A stretch of 64,000 nt of DNA, taken from NCBI RefSeq assembly GCF_020215705.1, contig NZ_JAIWNB010000003.1, positions 310,001 to 374,000 on the forward strand, read 5' to 3'. The translations under genes were made by a program, and so were the position numbers. Within the stretch, counting starts at the first letter, position 1. The number at the start of each line of letters is the position of its first letter. The stretch is from Nonomuraea aurantiaca (lineage in GTDB: Bacteria > Actinomycetota > Actinomycetes > Streptosporangiales > Streptosporangiaceae). The notes beneath the pieces are model-generated. The model saw only the letters and a program-made list of their open reading frames with translations. It was not told the origin of the DNA and did not search any database. Below, piece by piece: positions 32,999 to 42,221 of the stretch.

Positions 32999-33052
32999 AC
33001 GAAAAACACCTCTTGAAGCTGGCTTACGGTACTTGCGGTACGAGAGGGGGAC

Positions 33053-33820
33053 TCAGATGCCGCGCGGCTTGAGCAGGTTCTCGGCGAGCCCGCCGAGCCA
33101 GTCGATGAAGAAGGCGATGCTCGCCGTCAGCACGGCGCCCGCGATGGTCACGGGCATGCGGTTCAGCTTGAGCCCGTTGATGATCAGCTCGCCGAAGCCG
33201 CCCGCGGCGACGAACGCGCCGAGCGTGGCGACGCCGACGGTCAGCACGAGCGCGGTCCGCAGCCCGGCGAGGATCGCCGGCACGGCCAGCTTGAGCTCCA
33301 CGCGGCGCAGAATCTGTCCCCTGGTCATCCCCATGCCGCGCGCGGCCTCGATGAGCGCCGGGTCGACCTGCTGCACGCCGACCATCGTGTTGCGCAGTAC
33401 GGGCAGCACCGCGTAGGCGACCAGGCCGACCAGGGCGGTCTGGAAGCCGACCCCCAGCAGGAACGTGCACAGCACGAGCAGCCCGATGCACGGTATCGCC
33501 TGGCCCAGGTTGGCCACGGTGAGGATGACGGGGGTGATCAGCCGGTTGCGGGCCCGGGAGGCGACGATGCCCAGGGGGATCGCGATGACCACCACGAGCG
33601 CGGTCGCCACGAGCGTCATCTGGATGTGCTCGACGGCCTTGGCGAACAGGACCTCACGGGTGAGGCTGCGGCTCTCGATCGAGTCGAGGTTCTGCGCGCC
33701 TAGCCAGGCGTACAGGGCGAGCAGTACGCCGCAGAGGGCGATGGGGGTGATGGCGTACCGCAGACCTGGCACGCGCCCGAGCGAGCGGGGCCGGCCTGCG
33801 CCGAGGGTCGCGGTGGTCAC
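33053..33820 (-). CDS. osmoprotectant ABC transporter permease (second)
   Basis: This 255-residue membrane protein has six predicted helices and the permease loop EAARGMGMTRGQILRRVELKLAVP (EAA motif) of OpuB/ProW-type transporters. The GTG start at 33820 overlaps the ATPase stop (GTGA); the longer frame reads through the end of the ATPase gene and is rejected. It works with the permease at 34862, the ATPase and the binding protein of the same operon. Confidence 0.9.
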   Translation of the reverse strand: MTTATLGAGRPRSLGRVPGLRYAITPIALCGVLLALYAWLGAQNLDSIESRSLTREVLFAKAVEHIQMTLVATALVVVIAIPLGIVASRARNRLITPVILTVANLGQAIPCIGLLVLCTFLLGVGFQTALVGLVAYAVLPVLRNTMVGVQQVDPALIEAARGMGMTRGQILRRVELKLAVPAILAGLRTALVLTVGVATLGAFVAAGGFGELIINGLKLNRMPVTIAGAVLTASIAFFIDWLGGLAENLLKPRGI

Positions 33821-34875
33821 GTGCCGACCGCCTCCCCTCGTGCGGCGTCCGGCACGGGCGCGGTCCTCACCGGCGTCGATCCGGATCCCACCGACTGCAG
33901 CCGCGGGGCGGGTGCTGGTTCGGTTCCCACGGCCTCGCACAGCGCGCCGTAGGTGAGGACGCCGGACGGCGAGCCGCAGCGGTCGGTGCCGTGCGCGAGC
34001 ATGACGTCCAGCGCCTCGCGCAGGCTGGCGTCCGCGGCGATCTGCGGCAGGTTCGCGCTACCCGGCTGCTGCCCGCACTCCACGTCGGCCACGCGCAGCA
34101 GCGCGAGACGCTTGAGGGTGGCGTCCGCGCCGATGAAGCCGGCGACGTAGTCGTCCGCCGGGTTGGCCAGGATGTTCGCGGGGGTGTCGTACTGGGCGAT
34201 GTGCGATCGCTCCTTGAGCACGGCGATGCGGTCGCCGAGCTTGATGGCCTCCTCGAAGTCGTGCGTGACGAAGATGATCGTCTTACGCAGCTGCTTCTGG
34301 AGCTTGACGAACTCGTTCTGCAGGTGCTCGCGGGTGATGGGGTCGGTCGCGCCGAAGGGCTCGTCCATCAGCATCACGGGGGGATCGGCCGCCAGCGCCC
34401 TGGCGACGCCCACACGCTGCTGCTGCCCGCCGGACAGCTCGCGGGGATAGCGGTCGTGGAAGGCCGACGCCTCCAGGTTGACCAGGGAGAGCAGCTCCTC
34501 CACCCGGTCGGCGGTCTTGGCGGCGCTCCAGCCGAGCAGGTTCGGCACCAGGCCGATGTTCTGGCCGATGGTCAGATGCGGGAACAGTCCCACCTGCTGG
34601 ATGGCATAGCCGATGTGCCTGCGGAGCTCGTCGGGATGCAGGCTCAGCACGTCCTCGCCGCCGATGCGGATCTCGCCCGACGTGGGCTCGACCAGGCGGT
34701 TGATCATCTTCATCGTGGTCGTCTTGCCGCACCCGGACGGGCCGACGAAGACCACGAGCTCGCCGGCGGGGATGTCGAGGTCGACGTGGTCCACCGCGGG
34801 CGCGGGCTGTCCTGGGTAGTGCTTGGTCAGCGCCCGCAGCTCGATGCTTGCGCCTCCGGTGTCACGATCGAACAC
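33817..34875 (-). CDS. osmoprotectant ABC transporter ATPase
   Basis: This 352-residue protein has Walker A (VGPSGCGKTTTMKMINRL), a Q-loop (IQQVGLFPHLTI), ABC signature (ELSGGQQQRVGVARAL), Walker B (VMLMDEPFGATDP) and H-loop (FVTHDFEEA). After residue 245 comes a degenerate CBS-like tail of about 100 residues (ADASLREALDVMLAHGTDR), as in the ProV/OpuBA group, where CBS domains sense ionic strength. The GTG start at 34875 lies 14 bases inside the upstream permease gene. Confidence 0.93.
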   Translation of the reverse strand: MFDRDTGGASIELRALTKHYPGQPAPAVDHVDLDIPAGELVVFVGPSGCGKTTTMKMINRLVEPTSGEIRIGGEDVLSLHPDELRRHIGYAIQQVGLFPHLTIGQNIGLVPNLLGWSAAKTADRVEELLSLVNLEASAFHDRYPRELSGGQQQRVGVARALAADPPVMLMDEPFGATDPITREHLQNEFVKLQKQLRKTIIFVTHDFEEAIKLGDRIAVLKERSHIAQYDTPANILANPADDYVAGFIGADATLKRLALLRVADVECGQQPGSANLPQIAADASLREALDVMLAHGTDRCGSPSGVLTYGALCEAVGTEPAPAPRLQSVGSGSTPVRTAPVPDAARGEAVGT

Positions 34876-35515
34876 GAAGCCCCCTGGGAATGGTCAGTTG
34901 ACGTACGGCGAAGAAGAACAGGTCGAACAGCACGGCGATGACCACGATGCCGAGCGTGCCGGCGAGCGTCGCGTTGAGCGCGTTCACCGAGCCCAGCCGG
35001 GACAGGCCTTCGAAGATCTGCGTGCCGAGGCCGGGGCCGTCGACGTAGGCGGCGATGGCCGCGATGCCGATGAGCATCTGCGTGGCCACGCGCACCCCGG
35101 TGAGGATCAGCGGCCAGGCCAGTGGCAGCCGCACTTTCAGCAGGACGCGGGTCCGGCTCATGCCCATCCCGCGTCCCGCCTCCACCATGGAGGCGTCGAC
35201 GCCGCGCAGCCCGGCCACCGTGTTCCTGATGATCGGCAGGAACGCGTACGCGGTCAGCGCGACCAGCGTGGATCCCCAGCCGAGTCCGGTGATCGGGATG
35301 AGCAGGGTGAGCAGGGCGAGGGACGGGACCGTCAGGATCGCGGCGGAGATCGCCAGCGAGATTCCCCGGGTTTTCGGAAGGTCGTGGGCGAGCAGCCCGA
35401 TGCCGACGCCGACTGCCGTGGAGACGCCGATGGCGACGCCCACGACGAGGGCGTGTTCCCCGGCGGCCAGCGAGAGGGTGTCCCAACGTGAGACGACGTA
35501 CTCGCTGAAATTCAT
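34862..35515 (-). CDS. osmoprotectant ABC transporter permease (first)
   Basis: This 217-residue protein has about five to six helices and an EAA-like loop (EAGRGMGMSRTRVLLKVRLPLAWP). It is the first gene of the osmoprotectant operon. The start MNFSEYVVSRWDT at 35515 is the usual start of this family (short N-terminal helix before the first membrane segment); the frame upstream to 35605 runs through the promoter region. The gene diverges from a PucR-like regulator. Confidence 0.9.
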   Translation of the reverse strand: MNFSEYVVSRWDTLSLAAGEHALVVGVAIGVSTAVGVGIGLLAHDLPKTRGISLAISAAILTVPSLALLTLLIPITGLGWGSTLVALTAYAFLPIIRNTVAGLRGVDASMVEAGRGMGMSRTRVLLKVRLPLAWPLILTGVRVATQMLIGIAAIAAYVDGPGLGTQIFEGLSRLGSVNALNATLAGTLGIVVIAVLFDLFFFAVRQLTIPRGLRVRS

Positions 35516-35640
35516 AGAGTGACCGCCTTTACTTACGCTTGCATGAGTCCGTAAACGTACGTGACTATGTGCTGTCAGCGCAAAGTCAGCCGAGGTCAGA
35601 GGCATGCACGGGTGCTCGTGAAGCCCTGTCCATTGCGGAA

Positions 35641-36897
35641 ATGCGTCCGTTTTGGCAAGGTTTGACGGTGGCGTGCCCCCTCACCCTGGCCGGCCGCCCC
35701 GTACATGAGACGCTTGATCGCCAGACCACCAAACTGGCCAGGCAGCTGGTGCGGAGCTTCGCCGAGGAGATCCCGATCTACCGGCGCCTGCCCAGGGAGG
35801 AGCTCGACGGCGACATCACCCGGATCACCGAGGACAACCTGCGGCTGATCTCCCGGATGTTCCGCGACGGCCGCCCGCCGACCAGGGCGGAGCTGGCGCC
35901 GCTGCGCTCCTCGTCCGCGCGCCGGGCCCGGGAGGGTGTGCCGCTGGACGACCTGCTCACCGCCTATGCCCGCGGGGCGCGGATGGTGTGGGAGCACCTG
36001 TTCGCCGCTGCGACGCCGGCCGACTTCGAGGACGTCCTGGCGGCCAACCGGCTCATCCTCGTCTACACGCAGGCGGTGACGAGCGCCGTGTGCACGGCGT
36101 ACCTGGAAGAGCGCGAGAGCATGCTCAGCCATGAGCGGCACACCATGCACGCGACGGTGTCCGCGCTGCTCGCGGGCGACAGCGCGGCTCTGGCGGGGGT
36201 ACGGCTCGCACGGCGCTACCTCGTGCTGGCCGTCGCGGCGGGCCGGCACGCCGACGAGGACTCCGACGAGCCGGGCGGGTCCATCGCCGGGCGGCGCAAG
36301 CTGCACCGGATCACCACCGCGCTGCGCCGGCACGCCAGGGAGCCGGTGCTGTCGGTGCTCGACACCACGGGCGGGCTCGTGCTGGTGCCGTGCGGCGGCG
36401 ACCCGCTGGACGGGCGCCTTGCTCATGTCGGCGAGATGGCCGCCGCGACTCGTGCCGACATGAGCAAGGCCGCTGGGGTGCCGGTGTGGGTCGCCGCCGA
36501 GCTCGCCCCGCCCACCGGGGTGCCGGCCGCGGCCAAACTGGCGGAAGAGGTGCTGGAGGTGGTGCAGCTCTTCCAGCGGCCGCCCGGCGCGTACCGGCTG
36601 GCCGACGTGCTGCTCGAATACCAGCTCACCCGGTCGAGCGAGGCGACGGCGGCGCTGGCCGGGCTGCTCGATCCGCTGCTGGACAATCCCGACCTGCTCA
36701 GGACGCTCAAGGTGTACCTGGACACGGGGCTCGACCGGCGGCGGTCGGCCTCACTCCTGCACGTGCACCCGAACACGGTCGACTACCGCCTGCGCAGGGC
36801 CGTCAGCCTGACCGGGCTGGATCCCGTCGACCCCGCGCATCTCCAGCGCATCGGCGCGGCGCTGGCCGCCCGTCGCCGGCTCGGCCACCGCCACTGA
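35641..36897 (+). CDS. PucR/CdaR-type transcriptional regulator
   Basis: This regulator of about 418 residues has an N-terminal helical sensor part (RQLVRSFAEEIPIYRRLP...ITEDNLRLISRMF), a GGDEF-like/PucR linker region and a C-terminal PucR helix-turn-helix (YLDTGLDRRRSASLLHVHPN, TVDYRLRRA). Such proteins activate nearby catabolic or transport genes. It diverges from the osmoprotectant ABC operon and is its most likely regulator. Three starts are possible (35539, 35641, 35668); none has a convincing ribosome site. I give the central one. Confidence 0.8.
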   Translation: MRPFWQGLTVACPLTLAGRPVHETLDRQTTKLARQLVRSFAEEIPIYRRLPREELDGDITRITEDNLRLISRMFRDGRPPTRAELAPLRSSSARRAREGVPLDDLLTAYARGARMVWEHLFAAATPADFEDVLAANRLILVYTQAVTSAVCTAYLEERESMLSHERHTMHATVSALLAGDSAALAGVRLARRYLVLAVAAGRHADEDSDEPGGSIAGRRKLHRITTALRRHAREPVLSVLDTTGGLVLVPCGGDPLDGRLAHVGEMAAATRADMSKAAGVPVWVAAELAPPTGVPAAAKLAEEVLEVVQLFQRPPGAYRLADVLLEYQLTRSSEATAALAGLLDPLLDNPDLLRTLKVYLDTGLDRRRSASLLHVHPNTVDYRLRRAVSLTGLDPVDPAHLQRIGAALAARRRLGHRH

Positions 36898-36906
36898 CCC
36901 GTCTTT

Positions 36907-36934
36907 CCGCCGTCTCAGACGCCTGAGACGGCGG
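36907..36934. terminator. bidirectional terminator hairpin
   Basis: CCGCCGTCTCAG (36907-36918) pairs perfectly with CTGAGACGGCGG (36923-36934) around a 4-base loop. It begins 10 bases after the PucR-gene stop and contains the stop of the convergent GDSL hydrolase gene (36915). Confidence 0.85.
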
Positions 36935-37769
36935 CCGTGACCACGGTGGCGAAGTTGCTCATGCCGAGCGCGTTCGGGTGGAAGGGGGCGGCCGGCGCGG
37001 CCGGGACGTACGGCTCGATCCACCGCACACCCGGCGACGCGCACGGGTCGTGGCCGACGCTCGGGGTCTGCAGGTCGATGAAGCCGACGCCGGCGGCGGA
37101 CGCCTGCTCGGCCAGCATCTGGTTGAAGTACCGCAGGGTGGCGCGGATGTAGTTGGCGTCGGCCTTGATGATCGGGACGCGCGGGTAGCAGCCGTTCGGC
37201 GGGGCGTAGGTGGCGTAGCCGACCATGAAGATCCGGGCCTGCGGGGCGCGGGCCCGGATGTCGCTCATGAGCGTGGTCAGGCGCGAGCGCAGCGCGTCCG
37301 TCTTCACCCGCCAGCTGTCCTGGCCGTCCACGATGTAGTCGTCGTTGCAGGCGTCTCCGACGGGCGGCGGCAGCAGGTTCAGGCAGTCCTCGATGAAGCC
37401 CGTCAGGCCGACGTCGTTCGCCCCGATCTGCACGGTGACGAGGGTGGTGTCCTGGCTGAGCGCGTCGAGCTGCGGCGCGACCGAGCCGAGGTCCGTGCTC
37501 TGCCTCTGGTACATGTCGCCGGTGTCGGCGCCGGAGCACGTGACGTCGCGGAACGTACGGGCGCCGATGGCCTGCGCCGTCAGGTGGGCGTAGTTGTGGT
37601 CGGAGCGCCAGCAGCCGAGGTCGGGGATGACCTGGTTGGGCACGAGTGGTCCCGAGGCGGCCGAGTCGCCGAGGGCCACGTACACGTCGCTCTGCGCGGC
37701 CTGGGCGCCGGGAGCGAGACCTAACGCCAGGACGGCCGCTGCGAGCACGGTCAACATCCGTCGGACCAT
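36915..37769 (-). CDS. secreted SGNH/GDSL hydrolase
   Basis: This 284-residue protein has a Sec signal (MLTVLAAAVLALGLAPGAQA) and the SGNH blocks: ALGDSAASGPLVP (Ser nucleophile), GADTGDMY, QIGANDVGLTGF, and the terminal HPNALGM with the catalytic His. Six cysteines suggest disulfides outside the cell. It is related to Streptomyces secreted lipases/esterases such as SCO1725 and should hydrolyse acyl esters. It is monocistronic. The start at 37769 is next to ggagactcc. Confidence 0.9.
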   Translation of the reverse strand: MVRRMLTVLAAAVLALGLAPGAQAAQSDVYVALGDSAASGPLVPNQVIPDLGCWRSDHNYAHLTAQAIGARTFRDVTCSGADTGDMYQRQSTDLGSVAPQLDALSQDTTLVTVQIGANDVGLTGFIEDCLNLLPPPVGDACNDDYIVDGQDSWRVKTDALRSRLTTLMSDIRARAPQARIFMVGYATYAPPNGCYPRVPIIKADANYIRATLRYFNQMLAEQASAAGVGFIDLQTPSVGHDPCASPGVRWIEPYVPAAPAAPFHPNALGMSNFATVVTAAVSGV

Positions 37770-37894
37770 GGAGACTCCTTGGGCAAGGGGTGGTGGGGGG
37801 TGAGGAGTTCGACGCGCAGACAAACGATGAGCCGCAAAGGTCATTCTGTGAATTGGACCGGGCGGTAAATCCGGGCGGTCAAATCTGTGACGCC

Positions 37895-39151
37895 TCACAA
37901 ATCCCGGCCGATCGCGGTCGCTCCCGTGCGCTCGCCCTCACGTAGCCGGGCGATGGGGAGCAGCATGGCGGCGGTCAGCCCGCTGAGCAGGCCGAACGCC
38001 AGGTGGAAGTCTCCTGTGGCGTCACGTAGCGCTCCTACCAGCACGGGCACCAACGCGGCGCAGGCGTAGCCGACGAAGAACGCCATCGCGCTGATCCGCC
38101 CGGCCTCGGCGGCGTCGCGGCTCACCACCACGGGCAGCGTCAGGACGAGCGTGAACAGCCCGCCGTGACCGACGCCCAGGGCGGCGATCCACACCCAGGT
38201 GGCCGTCGCCGGTGCCGCCGCCAGCCCCGCGAACCCGATCGCGGTCAACGCCGTCGTCAGCACCAGCCCGGCGCGCCGGTCCCGCCCCTCGCCCAGCAGC
38301 GCCGGTACGGCCAGCATGGCGACGACCTGGATGGAGATCATGACGGTCAGCAGCACGCCCGCAGCGGTGGCGTCACGGTGCCCGTCCTCGTGGAGCAGGG
38401 GGACGACCCAGGCGAGTTCGCAGTAGTACAGGGCGGAGTTGACGGCGGACAGCACGGTGATGCGCCAGGCCAGACCGCTCCGCCAGGGCAGCCCCTTGGT
38501 GACAGGGCCCGCTGGAGTCGCCGCCTGGGGCGCATCGGTCTGGCTCGCACCGGGTCGGTTCGTACCTGCGAGGGCGGGGGTGCTGTCGAGGTTCAGGGAG
38601 GTGCGGGAGGCCGACCAGATCGCCATGCCCGCCACCGCGAGCACCGACCAGGAGGCCAGCGCGCCCGGCCAGGAGCCGAGGGCGTCGGCGAGGGGCGCCG
38701 TCACCCCGGCCGCGACCGCGCCGCCCAGGCCGAGGCCGGCGGTGTAGATGCCGGTGACCAGGCCGGCGCGGTCGGCGAAGCGGGTCTTGACCACGGCCGG
38801 GAGCAACGTCTGCGCGATCGCGATCCCGGCGCCGACGGCCGCCGCGCAGATCAGCTGCAGCCAGGCGGAGCCGCCGAAGACGCGGGCCGCCGTCGCCACG
38901 GCGATGACGGCCAGCCCGAGCAGCACGCCGTGCCGCAGCCCGTACCTGCGGCCGACCACGGCGGCCAGCGGCGCGCAGACCCCCATGGCCAGCGTCGGGA
39001 TGGTCGTCAGCAGCGCCACTCCCGTGGCGGACAGGTCGAGGTCGGTTCGGATGCGGTCCACCAGAGGGGACACCGCGGCGATCGCCGGTCGCAGGTTCGC
39101 CGCGGCGACGAACAGCGCGACGGCGGCCGCGCCGAGGGCGGTACGCGTCAT
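37895..39151 (-). CDS. MFS transporter, CynX/NimT-like
   Basis: This 418-residue protein has twelve predicted membrane helices, a loop-2 motif region GRRYGLRHGVLLG and a hydrophilic central loop (TSLNLDSTPALAGTNRPG). NLRPAIAAVSPLVDRI near the N terminus is typical of the CynX/NimT group, associated with cyanate or 2-nitroimidazole transport; the real substrate is unknown. It diverges from an Rrf2-type regulator, with two palindromes in the shared promoter. A much longer frame upstream reads through the regulator on the other strand and is not coding. Confidence 0.88.
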   Translation of the reverse strand: MTRTALGAAAVALFVAAANLRPAIAAVSPLVDRIRTDLDLSATGVALLTTIPTLAMGVCAPLAAVVGRRYGLRHGVLLGLAVIAVATAARVFGGSAWLQLICAAAVGAGIAIAQTLLPAVVKTRFADRAGLVTGIYTAGLGLGGAVAAGVTAPLADALGSWPGALASWSVLAVAGMAIWSASRTSLNLDSTPALAGTNRPGASQTDAPQAATPAGPVTKGLPWRSGLAWRITVLSAVNSALYYCELAWVVPLLHEDGHRDATAAGVLLTVMISIQVVAMLAVPALLGEGRDRRAGLVLTTALTAIGFAGLAAAPATATWVWIAALGVGHGGLFTLVLTLPVVVSRDAAEAGRISAMAFFVGYACAALVPVLVGALRDATGDFHLAFGLLSGLTAAMLLPIARLREGERTGATAIGRDL

Positions 39152-39169
39152 GGAGGGCTCCCAGTTGAT

Positions 39170-39215
39170 CTCGGATATTTTCCATCCGAGTTCTATCACG
39201 GACATTCGTTGTCCG
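39170..39215. promoter_or_regulatory. two palindromes in the MFS/Rrf2 divergent promoter
   Basis: CTCGGAT-7-ATCCGAG (39170-39190) and CGGACA-5-TGTCCG (39199-39215) lie between the divergent starts at 39151 and 39236. They share TCGGA/TCCGA-type half sites and are the likely Rrf2-family operators controlling both genes. Confidence 0.7.
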
Positions 39216-39235
39216 GAATGGGTAGGCTGCCTCAC

Positions 39236-39715
39236 ATGAAGATGTCCAACGGAGTGGAGTGGGCGCTGCACAGCTGCGTCACGCTCAGCCAGAGCCGGGA
39301 CCCGGTGCCCGCGGCGCGGCTCGCGGAGCTGCACGGCACCCCGCCGGCGTACCTGGCCAAGCACCTCCAGGCGCTCTCCCGAGCGGGCATCGTACGGTCT
39401 ACGGCCGGGCAGGTCGGCGGCTACCTCCTCACCCGGCCGGCCGCGGCGATCACCGTGCTGGAGGTGGTCCAGGCCATCGACGGTGACTCGCCCGCCTACC
39501 GGTGCACGGAGATCCGGCAGCAGGGGCCGCTGGCCGTACCGGCCGAACGGTGTGACCGGCCGTGCGCGATCGCCCGCGCGATGGCGCTGGCCCAGGAGGC
39601 CTGGTCCGGCGCGCTGGCGGGCATCACGATCGCGGACCTGGCGGCGGGCATCGACGCCGACAGCGACGGTACGGCCATGGCCGACGTACGCCGCTGGCTG
39701 GCCACCCCCGCGTGA
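39236..39715 (+). CDS. Rrf2-family transcriptional regulator
   Basis: This 159-residue protein has a winged HTH (PAARLAELHGTPPAYLAKHL, LSRAGIVRSTAGQVGGYLL) typical of Rrf2. The region that holds the three Fe-S cysteines in IscR/NsrR has three cysteines here (C-x18-C-x3-C: RCTEIRQQG...RCDRPC), so a redox or NO-sensing cofactor is possible. It diverges from the MFS transporter it probably regulates. The start at 39236 is supported by the end of the promoter region and by family length. Confidence 0.88.
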   Translation: MKMSNGVEWALHSCVTLSQSRDPVPAARLAELHGTPPAYLAKHLQALSRAGIVRSTAGQVGGYLLTRPAAAITVLEVVQAIDGDSPAYRCTEIRQQGPLAVPAERCDRPCAIARAMALAQEAWSGALAGITIADLAAGIDADSDGTAMADVRRWLATPA

Positions 39716-39723
39716 CCTGCGGC

Positions 39724-39748
39724 CCACAACGCCCGCGGCGTCTTGTGG
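39724..39748. terminator. hairpin after the Rrf2 gene
   Basis: CCACAA (39724-39729) and TTGTGG (39743-39748) enclose an inner GCC/GGC pair. A second small hairpin, AGCGC-tctg-type, follows at 39751-39764. It begins 8 bases after the stop and fits a terminator. Confidence 0.5.
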
Positions 39749-39851
39749 TCAGCGCGTCTGCGCTGAGAGTCGTTCGCGGCCGGTCGCGGGTGACCGTATC
39801 CAGTATGGTCGGGCCGATCGGCCGGTTGTCCTGGCGCGAGAGGAACCTCGA

Positions 39852-40883
39852 ATGCCCCATGCGGCCAGACCCACCGTCACCTTGCACGATGTGGCCGCGG
39901 CGGCCGGGGTCTCGGTCGCGACCGCGTCCCGGGTGCTGGGCGGCAGTTCCCGTACGGTCGCGCCCGAGTACGAGCGGCGGGTGCTCGCCGCCGCGGCCGA
40001 GCTGCGCTACACCGCCGACCTGTCGGCCAGGGCGATGCGCAGGGCCGGCGACGCGATCACGCTGGTCGTGGACGACCTCACCACGCCGTCGATGGGGATG
40101 ATCGTGGCGGCGATGGAGCGGCGGGCCCGTGCGGCCGGGGCGTTCGTCACTGTTTCGGCAACTCGGGCGACGCCCGAACGGCAGCTCGAAACCGTTCGCC
40201 TGCTCCGTGCGCTGCGCCCCCGGGCCCTCGTGCTCACCTCCAGCCGGTTGGTGGCCAACGCGATCGAGGGCCGCCTGTTCAAGGAGCTGCAGGCGTACGA
40301 GCGCGAAGGCGGCCGGGTCGTGATCGTCGGCGTCGCCGAGGAGTCCTTCGACTCGATCGAGTTCGACGATCAGGGCGCCGCTCGGGCGCTCGGCGCGTTC
40401 GTCGCGGAGTCGGGGCATCGGCGGGTGGTGATCTTCGGTGGAGCCCGTGAATGGGCCAACCTGTCCGCGCGCGTTTCGGGATTCACCGAGGGGCTGGTCG
40501 GCGGTGGGGTCGAGGATCGGCACATCCGGATCATGGACTGCGAGATCAGCCGCCAGGGCGGGTTCGACGCGGCGCGGCGGCTGGTCGCCGAGGGGTTGGG
40601 GGAGACGGACGCGGTTCTCGCCGTCAACGACGTAGTGGCGATCGGGGCGATGTCGGCTTTCCGGGCCGCCGGTGTGCGGGTGCCCGCTGATGTCTCGGTA
40701 ACCGGGATCGACGACATTCAACTGGCCGTCGACGTGACGCCTCGATTGACGACCGTGGCGCTTCCGCTGGCGCGTGTCGGTGCCGAGTCGATCCGCCTGG
40801 CGCTGGCCGAACGCACGGCACCCGCGCATCTGACCGTGCAGGGCGAGCTCGTCGTCCGGGAAAGCACGGCTCACCGCCTCTGA
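39852..40883 (+). CDS. LacI-family regulator (first)
   Basis: This 343-residue protein has an N-terminal LacI HTH (VTLHDVAAAAGVSVATASRVLGG) and hinge helix region, then a periplasmic-binding-like sugar-sensing core (GHRRVVIFGGAREWANLSAR, AVNDVVAIGAMSAFRAAGV, VSVTGIDDIQLAVDVTPRLT). The start at 39852 has GAGAGGAA nine bases before it; a longer frame upstream overlaps the Rrf2 gene. It precedes the sugar oxidoreductase operon, whose promoter carries a LacI-type palindrome at 41078, and likely regulates it. A tandem repeat follows the stop. Confidence 0.93.
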   Translation: MPHAARPTVTLHDVAAAAGVSVATASRVLGGSSRTVAPEYERRVLAAAAELRYTADLSARAMRRAGDAITLVVDDLTTPSMGMIVAAMERRARAAGAFVTVSATRATPERQLETVRLLRALRPRALVLTSSRLVANAIEGRLFKELQAYEREGGRVVIVGVAEESFDSIEFDDQGAARALGAFVAESGHRRVVIFGGAREWANLSARVSGFTEGLVGGGVEDRHIRIMDCEISRQGGFDAARRLVAEGLGETDAVLAVNDVVAIGAMSAFRAAGVRVPADVSVTGIDDIQLAVDVTPRLTTVALPLARVGAESIRLALAERTAPAHLTVQGELVVRESTAHRL

Positions 40884-40914
40884 CCAGCCGGCCCGAGTAC
40901 CCCGCCGCGCCTCA

Positions 40915-41027
40915 CCTCGGCAGGCCCACGGGTCCGTGCCTCGGCAAGCCCACGGCCTCGCCTCGGGAATCCCATCGGCCTCACTGGGCAGTCCCATCGG
41001 CCTCACCCGGCGGCCCCAGGGGTCTCG
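40915..41027. repeat. five 22-24-bp degenerate tandem repeats
   Basis: Units start at 40915, 40939, 40961, 40984 and 41006 and share CCTCGGCANNCCCAYSG. They lie in the 243-base gap between the first LacI gene and the oxidoreductase gene, starting 32 bases after the stop. Confidence 0.8.
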
Positions 41028-41046
41028 TCTGCCCCGAAGCCGGCTC

Positions 41047-41091
41047 TTGACGCTCGCGTAACCGCCATGCAGACTGCGGAATACGTTTTCC
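41047..41091 (+). promoter_or_regulatory. promoter with LacI-type operator
   Basis: TTGACG at 41047-41052 can serve as -35. A palindromic GGAATACGTTTTCC (41078-41091), close to the LacI-family consensus with central CG, would overlap the transcription start of the oxidoreductase operon. Confidence 0.6.
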
Positions 41092-41126
41092 CAGCCACGT
41101 CAAGCCGCCCAGGAGGCCAGGCACAC

Positions 41127-42221
41127 ATGTCCCCACGCAGTTACCGGACCGCCATCGTCGGAACCGGCGGGATCGCCACCGCCCACGCGGAGGCCGTGCG
41201 GGCGTCCGGCGGGCGGGCCCGCCTCGTCGCCACGGCCGACGTGGACCTCGACCGGGCCAAGGCGTTCGCCGAGACCTGGGACGCGCCCCGGGCGTACGCG
41301 AGCCTGGAAGAGCTGCTGGCCGAGGAGCAGGTGGACCTGGTCTGCCTGTGCACCCCGCCCGAGCAGCACGCGCCGCTGGCGGCGCGCTGCCTGGAGGCCG
41401 GGGTCACGGCGCTGGTGGAGAAGCCGCCCACGCTCTCGCTGGCGGAGTTCGCCGAGCTTCGCGAGGCGGAGAGCCGCTCGACGGCGCACGTGGCGACCGT
41501 CTTCCAGCACCGCTTCGGCCCCGCCGCTGTCCGGCTGCGCCGGCTCGTGGCGGCCGGTGAGCTCGGCCGGCCGCTGCTGGCGACCTGCGTCACCCAGTGG
41601 TACCGCGACGAGGCCTACTTCGCGGCGCCCTGGCGCGGCACCTGGGAGAAGGAGGGTGGCGGGCCGACGATGGGCCATGGCATCCACCAGTTCGACCTGC
41701 TGCTGTCGGTGCTCGGACCCTGGGAGGAGGTCACCGCGCTGGCCGCCCGCCAGGCCCGCGCCACCGACACCGAGGACGTGTCGATGGCGCTGGTGCGGTT
41801 CGAGAACGGCGCGCTGGCCTCGGTGGTCAACTCGGTGATCTCGCCGAGGCAGACCTCCGAGCTCAGGTTCGACTTCGAGCGGGCCACGGTCGAGGTGGCG
41901 CACCTGTACGGCTACACCGACGAGGACTGGACGCTGACCCCGGCCCCCGGTCACGAGGAGATCGCCTGGACGCCGGGGCCGGTCACCGCCCCGAGCGGGC
42001 ACGGCGACCAGCTCGCGGCGGTGCTCGACGCGCTCGACCAGGGCGAGCCGCCACCGGTGACGCTCCAGGACGCCGAGCGGACGATGGAGTTCATCGCCGC
42101 GCTGTACGCCTCCGCCTTCACCGGCGAGCGCATCAAGGCAGGCCAGATCAGCCCGGCCAGCCCGTTCTGGCGGCGAATGGATGGAAGCGGTACGCCATGG
42201 GACAAGGCGGGTGCGCGATGA
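41127..42221 (+). CDS. Gfo/Idh/MocA-family oxidoreductase
   Basis: This 364-residue protein has a Rossmann start (RTAIVGTGGIATAHAEAV), the EKPPTLSLAE block with the family's conserved lysine (EKP), and a C-terminal beta-sheet domain with TMGHGIHQFDLLLSVLG, where the second H is the usual catalytic His. It should oxidise or reduce a sugar or sugar acid with NAD(P). AGGAGG lies ten bases before the start at 41127. Its stop overlaps the next start (ATGA), beginning a three-gene operon. Confidence 0.92.
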   Translation: MSPRSYRTAIVGTGGIATAHAEAVRASGGRARLVATADVDLDRAKAFAETWDAPRAYASLEELLAEEQVDLVCLCTPPEQHAPLAARCLEAGVTALVEKPPTLSLAEFAELREAESRSTAHVATVFQHRFGPAAVRLRRLVAAGELGRPLLATCVTQWYRDEAYFAAPWRGTWEKEGGGPTMGHGIHQFDLLLSVLGPWEEVTALAARQARATDTEDVSMALVRFENGALASVVNSVISPRQTSELRFDFERATVEVAHLYGYTDEDWTLTPAPGHEEIAWTPGPVTAPSGHGDQLAAVLDALDQGEPPPVTLQDAERTMEFIAALYASAFTGERIKAGQISPASPFWRRMDGSGTPWDKAGAR

